The position numbers and the translations under genes are program-made. Under the pieces are notes generated by a model. That model saw only the letters and a program-made list of their open reading frames with translations, was not told the DNA's origin and did not search any database. This document shows positions 7,436 to 16,346 of a DNA stretch of 64,000 nt, piece after piece; the stretch's first letter is position 1; each line of letters begins with the position of its first letter. The stretch comes from Streptomyces sp. NBRC 110028 (GTDB lineage: Bacteria > Actinomycetota > Actinomycetes > Streptomycetales > Streptomycetaceae), in the NCBI RefSeq assembly GCF_001417735.1, contig NZ_BBUZ01000029.1:186001-250000 (forward strand), read 5' to 3'.

Positions 7436-10261
7436 ATGACCGACGAGCTGACTCCCGCCGAGCGCTATGCGGCGGCCCGCGTCCGGGCCGCCGAGCAGGC
7501 CACCGCGCTGGCCCCCTTCCGCGAGATGTACGCCTTCGCCCTGGACCCGTTCCAGATCGAGGCGTGCCAGGCCCTCGAGGCCGGCAAGGGTGTGCTGGTC
7601 GCCGCCCCCACCGGCTCGGGCAAGACCATCGTGGGCGAGTTCGCCGTCCACCTGGCGCTGACCCAGGGCCGCAAATGCTTCTACACCACGCCCATCAAGG
7701 CGCTGTCCAACCAGAAGTACACCGACCTCGTCAAGCGCTACGGCGCCGACAAGGTCGGCCTGCTCACCGGCGACAACAGCGTCAATTCCGAGGCCCCGGT
7801 GGTCGTCATGACCACCGAGGTGCTGCGCAACATGCTCTATGCGGGCTCCCAGTCGCTGGTCGGCCTCGGCTATGTGGTGATGGACGAGGTGCACTACCTC
7901 TCCGACCGCTTCCGCGGCGCCGTCTGGGAGGAGGTCATCATCCACCTCCCCGCGTCGGTGACGCTCGTCTCACTGTCCGCGACGGTCTCCAACGCCGAGG
8001 AGTTCGGCGACTGGCTGGACACCGTCCGCGGCGACACCGAGGTGATCGTCTCCGAGCACCGCCCGGTGCCGCTGTGGCAGCACGTGCTGGCCGGGCGCCG
8101 GATGTACGACCTCTTCGAGGAGAAGAGCGGGCAGGACGGTGACCAGTCCGGCCGCCGCGAGGTCAATCCCGACCTCGTCCGGCTGGCCCGGATGGAGAAC
8201 AGCCGCCCCGCCTTCGGCCGCGACAAGCGCCGGGGGCGGAACAACATGCGGGAGGCCGACCGGGAGCGCGAGCGCCGCCAGCGCAGCCGGATCTGGACCC
8301 CGGGCAGGGCCGAGGTCATCGACCGGCTCGACGCCGAGGGGCTGTTGCCCGCCATCACCTTCATCTTCAGCCGGGCGGGCTGCGAATCGGCCGTCCAGCA
8401 GTGCCTGTACGCGGGCCTGCGGCTCAACGACGACGCGGCGCGCGCCCAGGTGCGGGCGATAGTCGAGGAGCGCACCGCGGGCATCCCCGACGAAGACCTC
8501 CATGTCCTGGGGTATTTCGAGTGGCTGGAGGGCCTGGAGCGGGGCATCGCGGCCCACCACGCCGGAATGCTCCCCACCTTCAAGGAGGTCGTCGAGGAGC
8601 TGTTCGTCCGCGGCCTGGTCAAGGCGGTCTTCGCCACCGAGACCCTGGCGCTGGGCATCAACATGCCAGCCCGCTCGGTGGTGTTGGAGAAGCTCGTCAA
8701 GTGGAACGGCGAGCAGCACGCCGACATCACCCCCGGCGAGTACACCCAGTTGACCGGGCGGGCGGGGCGGCGCGGCATCGACGTCGAGGGCCACGCGGTG
8801 GTGCTGTGGCAGCGCGCCATGGACCCGGCCGCCCTCGCGGGCCTGGCCGGCACGCGCACGTATCCGCTGCGCTCGTCCTTCAAGCCCTCGTACAACATGG
8901 CGGTCAACCTGGTCTCCCAGTTCGGCCGACACCGCTCGCGGGAGCTGCTGGAGACCTCCTTCGCCCAGTTCCAGGCCGACAAGGCGGTCGTCGGGATCTC
9001 CCGTCAGGTGCAGCGCAACGAGGAGGGGCTGGAGGGCTACCGCGCCTCCATGACCTGCCACCTCGGTGACTTCGACGAGTACGCGCGGCTGCGCCGCGAG
9101 CTGAAGGACCGTGAGACCGAGCTGGCCCGGCAGGGCGCCGCGCAGCGCCGCGCGGCCGCCGCGGTGGCGCTGGAGAAGCTCCGCCCGGGTGATGTCATCC
9201 ACGTGCCCACCGGAAAGTTCGCCGGGCTCGCCCTGGTGCTGGACCCGGGGCTGGCCGCCGGGCGGGCGGACCGCCACCGCGGCTTCGAGCACCACGACGG
9301 GCCGCGCCCGCTGGTGCTCACCGCCGAGCGCCAGGTCAAGCGGCTGGCCTCGATCGACTTCCCGGTGCCGGTCGAGCCGCTGGACCGGATGCGGATCCCC
9401 AAGTCGTTCAATCCGCGCAGCCCGCAGTCCCGCAGGGACCTGGCCTCCGCGCTGCGCACCAAGGCCGGTCACCACGATGCGCGGCGGCACCGCAAGGAGC
9501 GGTCGCACGCGGCCGACGACACCGAGATCGCCCGGCTGCGCGCCGCGATCCGCGCCCACCCCTGTCACGGCTGCTCCGACCGCGAGGACCACGCCCGCTG
9601 GGGCGAGCGCTACCACCGCCTGCTGCGCGACACCCGCCAGCTGGAGCGGCGCATCGAGGGGCGTACGAACACCATCGCCCGCACCTTCGACCGGATCTGC
9701 GCCCTGCTGTCGGAGCTGGACTATCTGCGCGGTGACGAGGTCACGGACGTCGGCAAGCGGCTGGCCCGGCTCTACGGCGAGCTGGACCTGCTGGCCAGCG
9801 AATGCCTACGGGAAGGCGTGTGGGAGGGGCTGAAGCCCGCCGAGCTGGCGGCGTGCGCCTCGGCGCTGGTGTACGAGTCCCGGGCGGCAGACGACGCGCT
9901 GCCGCCCAAGCTCCCCACCGGGCCCGCCAAGGAGGCGCTGGGCGAGATGGTCCGTATCTGGGGCCGGTTGGACGCCCTGGAGGAGGATCACAGGATCAAC
10001 CAGGCGGAGGGGGTCGGCCAGCGCGAACCGGACCTGGGCTTCGCCTGGGCCGCCTACCGCTGGGCGTCCGGCCACGGTCTTGACGAGCTGCTGCGGGAAG
10101 TGGACATGCCCGCCGGTGACTTCGTGCGCTGGTGCAAGCAGCTGATCGACGTGCTGGGCCAGATCGCGGCGGCGGCCCCGGACGGCACGGTGGCGCGCAG
10201 CGCCCGCAAGGCGGTCGACGGGCTGCTGCGCGGGGTCGTGGCGTACTCCTCCGTCGGCTGA
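7436..10261 (+). CDS. Ski2/Mtr4-like DEVH-box RNA helicase (HelY type)
   Basis: Large superfamily 2 ATP-dependent helicase, 941 residues. Visible motifs: Walker A APTGSGKT (about residues 57-64), DEVH in VMDEVHYLSDRFRG (near 149), SAT in SLSATVSN (near 180), and motif VI QLTGRAGRRG (near 437). A long C-terminal region with basic and coiled segments follows, typical of Ski2/Mtr4-like proteins. ATG 7436 is chosen because the next residues (TDELTPAERYAAARVRAAE) are the usual start. A TTG at 7403 would add eleven residues. No Shine-Dalgarno sits at the proper distance from 7436, so the mRNA may be leaderless. Homologues are implicated in RNA metabolism or exchange; the exact substrate is not deducible here. 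Confidence 0.92.
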   Translation: MTDELTPAERYAAARVRAAEQATALAPFREMYAFALDPFQIEACQALEAGKGVLVAAPTGSGKTIVGEFAVHLALTQGRKCFYTTPIKALSNQKYTDLVKRYGADKVGLLTGDNSVNSEAPVVVMTTEVLRNMLYAGSQSLVGLGYVVMDEVHYLSDRFRGAVWEEVIIHLPASVTLVSLSATVSNAEEFGDWLDTVRGDTEVIVSEHRPVPLWQHVLAGRRMYDLFEEKSGQDGDQSGRREVNPDLVRLARMENSRPAFGRDKRRGRNNMREADRERERRQRSRIWTPGRAEVIDRLDAEGLLPAITFIFSRAGCESAVQQCLYAGLRLNDDAARAQVRAIVEERTAGIPDEDLHVLGYFEWLEGLERGIAAHHAGMLPTFKEVVEELFVRGLVKAVFATETLALGINMPARSVVLEKLVKWNGEQHADITPGEYTQLTGRAGRRGIDVEGHAVVLWQRAMDPAALAGLAGTRTYPLRSSFKPSYNMAVNLVSQFGRHRSRELLETSFAQFQADKAVVGISRQVQRNEEGLEGYRASMTCHLGDFDEYARLRRELKDRETELARQGAAQRRAAAAVALEKLRPGDVIHVPTGKFAGLALVLDPGLAAGRADRHRGFEHHDGPRPLVLTAERQVKRLASIDFPVPVEPLDRMRIPKSFNPRSPQSRRDLASALRTKAGHHDARRHRKERSHAADDTEIARLRAAIRAHPCHGCSDREDHARWGERYHRLLRDTRQLERRIEGRTNTIARTFDRICALLSELDYLRGDEVTDVGKRLARLYGELDLLASECLREGVWEGLKPAELAACASALVYESRAADDALPPKLPTGPAKEALGEMVRIWGRLDALEEDHRINQAEGVGQREPDLGFAWAAYRWASGHGLDELLREVDMPAGDFVRWCKQLIDVLGQIAAAAPDGTVARSARKAVDGLLRGVVAYSSVG

Positions 10262-10351
10262 GGCCGAGCGCGGTATCACGAGGGGCGGGGCCCCCGGCCG
10301 CAGATCCCGTGGGTGCCCCGCGGGCGTTCGCGGGTCCTCGAAAAGCCAAGG

Positions 10352-10385
10352 GGGCGGGTGCGCGGCCTCAGCCGTCCACCCGCCC
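10352..10385. terminator. Hairpin between convergent helicase and siderophore-interacting genes
   Basis: GGGCGGGTG (10352-10360) pairs with CACCCGCCC (10377-10385) across a 16-base loop. It lies between two convergent genes and could serve both. Confidence 0.45.
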
Positions 10386-10410
10386 GCCGTCCGCGCGCGC
10401 CCGCGGTGCC

Positions 10411-11286
10411 CTACGCCGCGGCCTCGGGCCTCAGGCCCTCCTGCTCGGCCTCCACCTGCTGGTTCCACTCCCGCTTCGACGCCTGCCAGCCGTCCTCGTT
10501 ATGACCGCGCCGCCAGTAGCCGGAGATGGACAGCCACTCGCGCGGCACCTCGCGCTCCAGCCGCAGATGGCGGCGCATCTCCTTCACGAAGCCCGCCTCG
10601 CCGTGCACGAACGCCTGCACCTGACCGGCCGGGAAGTCCAGCCCGCGGACGGCCGCCACCAGCGCCTCGCCGACCGGCGCGGCGCCCCGGTGCAGCCACA
10701 CCACCTCGGCCCCGTCCGGAACGGCCAGTTTGTGCTCCTCCTCGGGGCCCGCGACCTCGATGAAGGCGCGCACCGGAGGCGTGTCCGCGCCCTGCGGCCG
10801 GTGGGTCAGCCGCTCCAGCGCGGCGGCGATCGCGGGCAGGGCGCTCTCGTCACCGGCGAGCAGATGCCAGTCGGCGTCCTCGCGCGGGGCGTAGGCGCCG
10901 CCCGGCCCCCGGAAGTAGATCTCCTCGCCGGGCCGCACCCGCGCCGCCCACGGCCCGGCCAGGCCCTCGTCGCCGTGGACCACGAAATCGAGCGTCAGCT
11001 CGCGGGCGGCCGGGTCCCAGGCGCGCACCGTGTACGTACGGGTGACCGGCCACTGCTCGCGCGGGAACTCCTCCCGGATCCGCTCCAGGTCGAACGGCTC
11101 GGGATAGGCCACGCCCTCGATGGGGAAGAACAGCTTGACGTAGTGATCGGTCCATTCACCGGCGCTGAAATCGGCGAGACCGTCGCCACCGAGCACCACC
11201 CGCACCATATGAGGGGTCAGCCGGTCGGTGCGCACCACCTGGGCACGGTAGGGCCGCGGACGTGTACGAGCCGGACGGTCTGCCAT
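10411..11286 (-). CDS. Siderophore-interacting FAD-dependent ferric reductase (SIP family)
   Basis: Predicted cytoplasmic flavoprotein that reduces ferric siderophores to release iron. The 291-residue protein has an N-terminal FAD-binding domain (TPHMVRVVLGG, then RTYTVRAWD, the FAD/flavin motif) and a C-terminal SIP domain (LLAGDESALPAIAAALE, FVHGEAGFVKEMRRHLR, SGYWRRGHNEDGW). ATG 11286 is preferred because AGGAGG stands 5 bases upstream; a TTG seven codons earlier lacks this. The gene is directly downstream of a near-perfect DmdR/DtxR iron box (11310-11330), so it should be repressed under iron sufficiency. Confidence 0.93.
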   Translation of the reverse strand: MADRPARTRPRPYRAQVVRTDRLTPHMVRVVLGGDGLADFSAGEWTDHYVKLFFPIEGVAYPEPFDLERIREEFPREQWPVTRTYTVRAWDPAARELTLDFVVHGDEGLAGPWAARVRPGEEIYFRGPGGAYAPREDADWHLLAGDESALPAIAAALERLTHRPQGADTPPVRAFIEVAGPEEEHKLAVPDGAEVVWLHRGAAPVGEALVAAVRGLDFPAGQVQAFVHGEAGFVKEMRRHLRLEREVPREWLSISGYWRRGHNEDGWQASKREWNQQVEAEQEGLRPEAAA

Positions 11287-11309
11287 GGCGGCCTCCTTGA
11301 TCGACAACA

Positions 11310-11330
11310 GTTAGGTTAAGCTAACCTAAC
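11310..11330 (-). promoter_or_regulatory. Iron box (DmdR/DtxR-family operator)
   Basis: TTAGGTTAAGCTAACCTAA with one further complementary base on each side gives 9-bp perfect arms around AGC. It matches the well-known actinobacterial iron-box consensus. It lies 23 bases upstream of the siderophore-interacting gene start and 3 bases from the stop of the upstream exonuclease gene, so it can only sensibly control the former. Confidence 0.92.
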
Positions 11331-11333
11331 ACT

Positions 11334-12278
11334 TTATCCCTCAAGTGTGGAGAGCAGCCGCCGGAGGGATCCACCCAGACCCCAGCGCTCCGCGAGCGCG
11401 TCCACCGCGCGCGGGTCGCGCGGCGCCCGCGGTACGGCGGCGTCGAACGGGGGCAGCGGAACGTCCGAGGCGACCCGGACGACCTTCGGGGCGACCGCGA
11501 GATACGGCCGTGCCTCGTCCAGCCGCTTGCGCTGCGCGGGGGTCAGCTTCGACCCCGGATCGTCGACCGCGGCCATGATCCCGGCCAGATCGCCATGGGC
11601 GGCCAGCAGCTTGGCGGCGGTCTTCTCGCCGACCCCGGGGACGCCCGGCAGTCCGTCGCTCGGATCGCCGCGCAGCAGCGCCAGGTCCGCGTACCCCCCG
11701 CCGTCCACGCCGTACTTCTCGCGCAGCAGGGCCTCGTCCACCAGCTGCAGCGTGCCAACCCCCTTGACCGGGTAGAGCACCCGCGCCCGGCGCTCGTCGC
11801 TGACCAGCTGGAAGAGGTCGCGGTCGCCGGTGACGATGTCGACCGGCCCGGCCGCGCGCCCGGCCAGCGTGCCGATCACGTCGTCCGCCTCGTAGCCCGC
11901 GGAGCCCACCCGGGCGATGCCGATCGCGTCCAGCACTGCGTCGATCACCGGGACCTGGGGCGAGAGGGTGTCCGGAACCTCCTCCTGGTCGACCCCGGCC
12001 CCCTCCGGGGCCTCCTCGGCGACCCGGTGCGCCTTGTAGGTGGGGATCAGCTCGACCCGCCAGGCGGGCCGCCAGTCGAAGTCCATGCACGCCACCAGAT
12101 CGTCCGGCCGGTGGTCCTGGACGAGTCGGGCGATGAAGTCGAGCAGTCCGCGTACGGCGTTCACCGGAGTGCCGTCCGGGGCCCTGACCGAATCGGGCAC
12201 CCCGAAATAGGCACGGAAGTACAGAGAAGCGGTGTCGAGAAGCATCAGGCGTCGGGTCACGACTCGATGATGCCGCAT
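11334..12278 (-). CDS. 5'-3' exonuclease / flap endonuclease-like protein
   Basis: Stand-alone homologue of the 5'-nuclease domain of DNA polymerase I (314 residues). The PIN-like core carries acidic metal-binding segments: MLLDTASLYFRAYFG, CMDFDWRPAWR, YEADDVIGTLA and VTGDRDLFQLV. The helix-hairpin-helix/H3TH region (GLPGVPGVGEKTAAKLL) follows. No polymerase domain is attached. ATG 12278 gives MRHHRVVTRRLMLLD; an internal GTG (VTRRLMLLD) is an alternative, as most homologues begin near MLLD. Expected role: removal of 5' flaps or primers in repair and replication. Confidence 0.88.
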   Translation of the reverse strand: MRHHRVVTRRLMLLDTASLYFRAYFGVPDSVRAPDGTPVNAVRGLLDFIARLVQDHRPDDLVACMDFDWRPAWRVELIPTYKAHRVAEEAPEGAGVDQEEVPDTLSPQVPVIDAVLDAIGIARVGSAGYEADDVIGTLAGRAAGPVDIVTGDRDLFQLVSDERRARVLYPVKGVGTLQLVDEALLREKYGVDGGGYADLALLRGDPSDGLPGVPGVGEKTAAKLLAAHGDLAGIMAAVDDPGSKLTPAQRKRLDEARPYLAVAPKVVRVASDVPLPPFDAAVPRAPRDPRAVDALAERWGLGGSLRRLLSTLEG

Positions 12279-12423
12279 GCCGGTGACAGCCTCGGACTGG
12301 GATTGTGAGCTGGGTCACCGTATGGTTTACGCCATGAAGAAAGGGGCAGGCGCGCCCCCGGAGCGAAGCCCTTGAGTGATTCAGCTATTGCGTAAGGCGT
12401 GCGGTCCGGTGCCGTACTGTTCC

Positions 12424-12457
12424 ACGACCTGCCGACGGGGGTGGCGGGTCGTTTTTT
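12424..12457 (+). terminator. Intrinsic-terminator/attenuator-like hairpin in the leader of the betaine ABC operon
   Basis: ACGACCTGCC (12424-12433) pairs with GGCGGGTCGT (12443-12452, one G-U pair) over a 9-base loop and runs straight into TTTTTT (12452-12457). It ends only 21 bases before the GTG start of the ATP-binding gene. No gene upstream on the + strand needs a terminator here (the neighbour is on the - strand), which suggests attenuation of the ABC operon. Confidence 0.6.
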
Positions 12458-12478
12458 GGTGCGATCTGAGAGGTATAT

Positions 12479-13627
12479 GTGTCCAAACTGCGAGCCGAAC
12501 ACCTCTACAAGGTGTTCGGCAGAAGACCCGATGAGGCGGTAGCCGATCTCGAGGGCGGTGCGGACCGCGAAAAACTGCGAGCGGAGGGCACGACGGCCGC
12601 GGTCGTCGACGCCACCTTCGCGGTCGAGGCGGGTCAGACATTCGTCGTCATGGGTCTGTCCGGGTCCGGGAAGTCCACGCTGCTGCGCATGCTGAACGGG
12701 CTGCTGGAGCCGACCGCCGGACGCGTCCTCTTCGATGACGACGACCTCACCGCGCTCAGCCCGCGCGAGCTGCGCCAGGTGCGCTCCCACAAGATCAGCA
12801 TGGTCTTCCAGCACTTCGCCCTCTTCCCGCACCGCAGCGTCCTGGAGAACGCCGCGTACGGTCTGGAGGTCCAGGGCATACCGCGCGAGGAGCGCGACAA
12901 GCGCGCCACCGAGGCCCTGGAGATGGTCGGCCTGGCCGGCTGGGAGAAGTCCTGGCCCGACGAGCTGTCCGGCGGTATGCAGCAGCGCGTCGGCCTCGCC
13001 CGCGCCCTGGCCACCGACGCCGACGTGCTGCTGATGGACGAGTCCTTCAGCGCGCTCGACCCGCTGATCCGCCGCGATATGCAGGACCAGCTGGTCCAGC
13101 TGCAGAAGCGGCTCAAGAAGACCATCGTCTTCATCACCCATGACCTCAACGAGGCCATGCGGCTCGGCGACCGCATCGCCGTCATGCGCGACGGCCGGAT
13201 CGTCCAGATCGGCTCCGCCGAGGACATCCTGGTCACCCCGGCCAACGACTACGTCGCCTCCTTCACCAAGGACGTCGACCGCAGCCGGGTGCTCACCGCC
13301 GGGGCGATCATGTCGGACCCCGCCGATGTGCTGGGCACCACCGCTGACGACGGCACGCCGCTGCGCACCGCGCAGGACGTGCTGGACGCCGCCCCCGCCA
13401 CCGTCGGCACCGACACCCCGATCGCCGAGCTGTTCACCCCTTGCTCGCGCAGCGCTGCCGCGGTCGCGGTGACCGACGGCGACGGCGCCCTCGTCGGCGT
13501 CGTCCCCCGCGCCCGGCTGCTCGCCGTCCTCGGCGACGGGGACACCGGCGGCGACGGCGCGACGCCGACGTCATCCGGCAGCCCGGACGCGCCCGAGTCC
13601 GCGAAGAAGGTGATCTCCGGTGCCTAG
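12479..13627 (+). CDS. Glycine betaine/proline-type ABC transporter ATP-binding protein (ProV/OpuAA-like)
   Basis: Energises uptake of a quaternary-amine osmoprotectant. The 382-residue protein has Walker A (GLSGSGKST, about residues 57-65), the signature LSGGMQQR (near 162), Walker B VLLMDESFSALD (near 182) and the H-loop ITHD. A C-terminal CBS-like region (about 275-360) resembles the ionic-strength sensor of OpuA. An N-terminal KLRAEHLYKVFG motif is also typical of the ProV group. GTG 12479 follows GAGAGG. The permease gene starts inside the last codons (8-base overlap), so translation is coupled. An attenuator-like hairpin lies just upstream. Confidence 0.93.
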   Translation: MSKLRAEHLYKVFGRRPDEAVADLEGGADREKLRAEGTTAAVVDATFAVEAGQTFVVMGLSGSGKSTLLRMLNGLLEPTAGRVLFDDDDLTALSPRELRQVRSHKISMVFQHFALFPHRSVLENAAYGLEVQGIPREERDKRATEALEMVGLAGWEKSWPDELSGGMQQRVGLARALATDADVLLMDESFSALDPLIRRDMQDQLVQLQKRLKKTIVFITHDLNEAMRLGDRIAVMRDGRIVQIGSAEDILVTPANDYVASFTKDVDRSRVLTAGAIMSDPADVLGTTADDGTPLRTAQDVLDAAPATVGTDTPIAELFTPCSRSAAAVAVTDGDGALVGVVPRARLLAVLGDGDTGGDGATPTSSGSPDAPESAKKVISGA

Positions 13628-16241
13628 GCTCGAACTCGGCGACTGGATCAATTCCGGCGTCAACTGGCTCCGTGACAACCTGAGCTGGCTCTTCGACTTC
13701 ATCTCCTCCGTCGTGCAGGGCATGTACGACGGGGTGAACTCGGTGCTCAGCGCGCCCGAGCCGCTGCTGTTCGCGGGCATCCTCGCGGTGCTCGCCTGGT
13801 GGCTGCGCGGTCTGCTGCCCGCCGTCCTCGCCTTCCTCGGCTTCGCGCTCATCGATTCGATCGAGCTGTGGGGCGAGGCGATGAACACCCTCGCGCTGGT
13901 GCTGGTCGCCGGTGTGATCACCATCGTGTTCGCGGTACCGCTGGGCATCTGGGCGTCCCGTAACCGCGGGGTGAGCGCGTCGATCCGCCCGGTGCTGGAC
14001 TTCATGCAGACGATGCCCGCCTTCGTCTATCTGATCCCCGGCATCTTCTTCTTCGGCCTCGGGGTGGTCCCCGGTGTCGTCGCGACCGTCATCTTCTCGA
14101 TGCCCCCGGGCGTCCGCATGACGGAGCTGGGCATCCGCCAGGTCGACGCCGAGCTGGTGGAGGCGGCCGACGCCTTCGGCACCCATCCGCGCCGCACCCT
14201 GATGCGCGTCCAGCTGCCGCTGGCCCTGCCCACCATCATGGCGGGCGTCAACCAGGTGATCATGCTGGCGCTGTCCATGGTCGTGATCGCCGGCATGGTC
14301 GGCGCCGAGGGCCTGGGCTCCACCGTCTTCCAGGCGATCAGCTCCGTCGACGTGGCCATGGGCTTCGAAGGCGGTATCGCGGTGGTCATCCTGGCCATGT
14401 ACCTGGACCGGATGACCAGTGCGCTCAATCAGCGCGTCTCCCCGCTCGCCCGCCGCGCGCTGGCGAAGGAGAAGGCCAAGGCGCTCACCGGTTCCCGGGT
14501 GCTCCACTGGCGGCCCGCTACCTCGGTCGCCATGGTCGGCGTGGTCGTCCTGGCCCTGGTTGCCGGCGGCATGAAGATGTTCGGCGGCAACGAGAGCGGT
14601 CCGGCCGTCTCCGCCAACGTCGGCAAGGGCCAGTCGGTCAACCTCGGCTACATCAACTGGGACGAGGGCGTCGCCTCCACCTTCCTGTGGAAGGAGCTGC
14701 TGGAGGAGCGCGGCTTCAAGCCGAAGGTGCAGTCGTACGACGTCGGCGCCCTGTGGACCGGCATGGCCGCGGGCAACATCGACCTGCAGACCGACGCCTG
14801 GCTCCCGGCCACCCACGCCACGTACTGGGCGAAGTACAAGGACAAGCTGGAAGACCTCGGCTCCTGGTACGACAAGACCTCGCTGGAGGTCGCCGTGCCC
14901 TCGTACGTCAAGGGCGTGAAGTCCCTCGACGACCTGAAGACCAAGTCCGGCCTCTTCAAGAAGCAGATCACCGGCATCGAGCCCGGCGCCGGTGAGATGA
15001 AGCTGATGCAGGACAAGGTCATGCCGGGCTACGGCCTGAACAAGGACTACACCCTGGTCAAGGGCTCCACCGCGGCGATGCTGGCCCAGCTGGACCGCGC
15101 GTACCAGAAGAAGGAGCCGATCGCGGTCACCCTGTGGTCCCCGCACTGGGCGTACGACAAGTACAAGCTCACCAAGCTGAAGGACCCCAAGGGCGCCTTC
15201 GGCAAGGGCGACCACATCAACACGATCGCGCGCAAGGGCTTCTCCCAGAAGAACCCGCAGATCGCCAAGTGGATGAAGAACTTCAAGCTGAGCGAGAAGC
15301 AGCTCACCAGCCTGGAGGCGGCCATCCAGGACGCCGGTAAGGGCAAGGAGCAGCAGGGCGTGCGCGCCTGGCTGAAGGACAACCCGGGGGTGGCGAACAA
15401 GCTCGCCCCGGTGCCCGGCAGTGCCCAGCAGAAGGGCAAGGACGCGGGGGCCGCCCCGCAGATCGGCTACTTCCCGTGGGACGAGGACATCGCGACCACG
15501 TACCTGTGGAAGAACGTCCTGGAGAAGCGCGGCTACAAGCCGGAGATCAAGCAGTACGACGTCGGTTCCATGTTCACCGGGATGAGCACCGGTCAGGTCG
15601 ACGTGGAGTTCGACGGCTGGCTGCCGGTCGCGCAGAAACAGTATTGGGACAAGTACAAGAAGAACCTGGTCGACGTCGGGTCGTGGTACGACAAGACCTC
15701 TCTTGAGATCGCCGTGCCGTCCTACGTCAAGGACGTGAAGTCCCTGGCCGACCTCAAGGGGAAGGCCGACCTCTTCAAGGGCAGGATCGTCGGCATCGAA
15801 CCGGGCACCGGTGAGATGAAGCTCCTCAAGGGCACGGTTCTGAAGGAGTACGGCCTGGACAAGGAGTACAAGGTCTCCGACGGTTCCTCCCCGGCGATGC
15901 TGGCGCAGCTGGAGCGCAGTTACGCCAAGAAGGAGCCGGTGGCCGTCGTCCTGTGGACCCCGCACTGGGCGTACAGCAAGTACAAGCTCACCAAGCTCGC
16001 GGACCCGAAGAAGGCCTTCGGGGCGAACAACCAGCTCCACACGCTCGCCAACAAGTCCTTCCCGAAGAAGTTCCCGGAGTTCAACGGGTGGCTGAAGAAG
16101 TGGCACATGACGGAGAAGGAGCTCGCGACGCTCGAGCAGGCCGTGCAGGACGCGGGTAAGGGCAACGAGGAGAAGGGCGTCCAGAAGTGGATCGACGCCC
16201 ACCCCGGCATCGTCGACAAGATGGCGCCGGTCACCCCCTGA
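13620..16241 (+). CDS. Fused ABC permease with two tandem OpuAC-type substrate-binding domains
   Basis: One 873-residue chain combines the permease and receptor of a betaine-type importer. Residues 1-290 are the permease with several membrane helices and the EAA loop (VEAADAFGTHPRRTLMRVQL). A further helix (about 300-318) anchors the C-terminal part. Two homologous substrate-binding domains follow: about 334-600 (LGYINWDEG, GSWYDKTSLEVAVPSYV, GIEPGAGEMKL) and about 612-873 (IGYFPWDED, GSWYDKTSLEIAVPSYV, GIEPGTGEMKL). The repeated WDE and SWYDKTSLE motifs show duplication within the gene. GTG 13620 overlaps the ATPase stop. A 20-bp perfect stem terminator follows. Lactococcal OpuA has one fused domain; two is less usual. 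Confidence 0.93.
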   Translation: MPRLELGDWINSGVNWLRDNLSWLFDFISSVVQGMYDGVNSVLSAPEPLLFAGILAVLAWWLRGLLPAVLAFLGFALIDSIELWGEAMNTLALVLVAGVITIVFAVPLGIWASRNRGVSASIRPVLDFMQTMPAFVYLIPGIFFFGLGVVPGVVATVIFSMPPGVRMTELGIRQVDAELVEAADAFGTHPRRTLMRVQLPLALPTIMAGVNQVIMLALSMVVIAGMVGAEGLGSTVFQAISSVDVAMGFEGGIAVVILAMYLDRMTSALNQRVSPLARRALAKEKAKALTGSRVLHWRPATSVAMVGVVVLALVAGGMKMFGGNESGPAVSANVGKGQSVNLGYINWDEGVASTFLWKELLEERGFKPKVQSYDVGALWTGMAAGNIDLQTDAWLPATHATYWAKYKDKLEDLGSWYDKTSLEVAVPSYVKGVKSLDDLKTKSGLFKKQITGIEPGAGEMKLMQDKVMPGYGLNKDYTLVKGSTAAMLAQLDRAYQKKEPIAVTLWSPHWAYDKYKLTKLKDPKGAFGKGDHINTIARKGFSQKNPQIAKWMKNFKLSEKQLTSLEAAIQDAGKGKEQQGVRAWLKDNPGVANKLAPVPGSAQQKGKDAGAAPQIGYFPWDEDIATTYLWKNVLEKRGYKPEIKQYDVGSMFTGMSTGQVDVEFDGWLPVAQKQYWDKYKKNLVDVGSWYDKTSLEIAVPSYVKDVKSLADLKGKADLFKGRIVGIEPGTGEMKLLKGTVLKEYGLDKEYKVSDGSSPAMLAQLERSYAKKEPVAVVLWTPHWAYSKYKLTKLADPKKAFGANNQLHTLANKSFPKKFPEFNGWLKKWHMTEKELATLEQAVQDAGKGNEEKGVQKWIDAHPGIVDKMAPVTP

Positions 16242-16264
16242 CCCCCGCCCCACCGTGGTGACAT

Positions 16265-16316
16265 CCGCCGCCGCGGTCCGGAGCCTCACCGCTCCGGACC
16301 GCGGCGGCGGTCTTTT
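16265..16316 (+). terminator. Strong intrinsic terminator after the ABC operon
   Basis: A perfect 20-bp stem (16265-16284 with 16291-16310) closes a 6-base loop CTCACC and is followed by TCTTTT. It begins 23 bases after the stop of the permease/receptor gene. Confidence 0.92.
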
Positions 16317-16346
16317 GCCCGCGGTGAGCGGCCGTACGGTGGGGCG

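Noticed and set aside
12300..12460. A c-di-AMP (ydaO) or glycine riboswitch before the betaine ABC operon
   Set aside because: The leader lacks the conserved motifs I know for these classes; only the terminator-like hairpin is clear.
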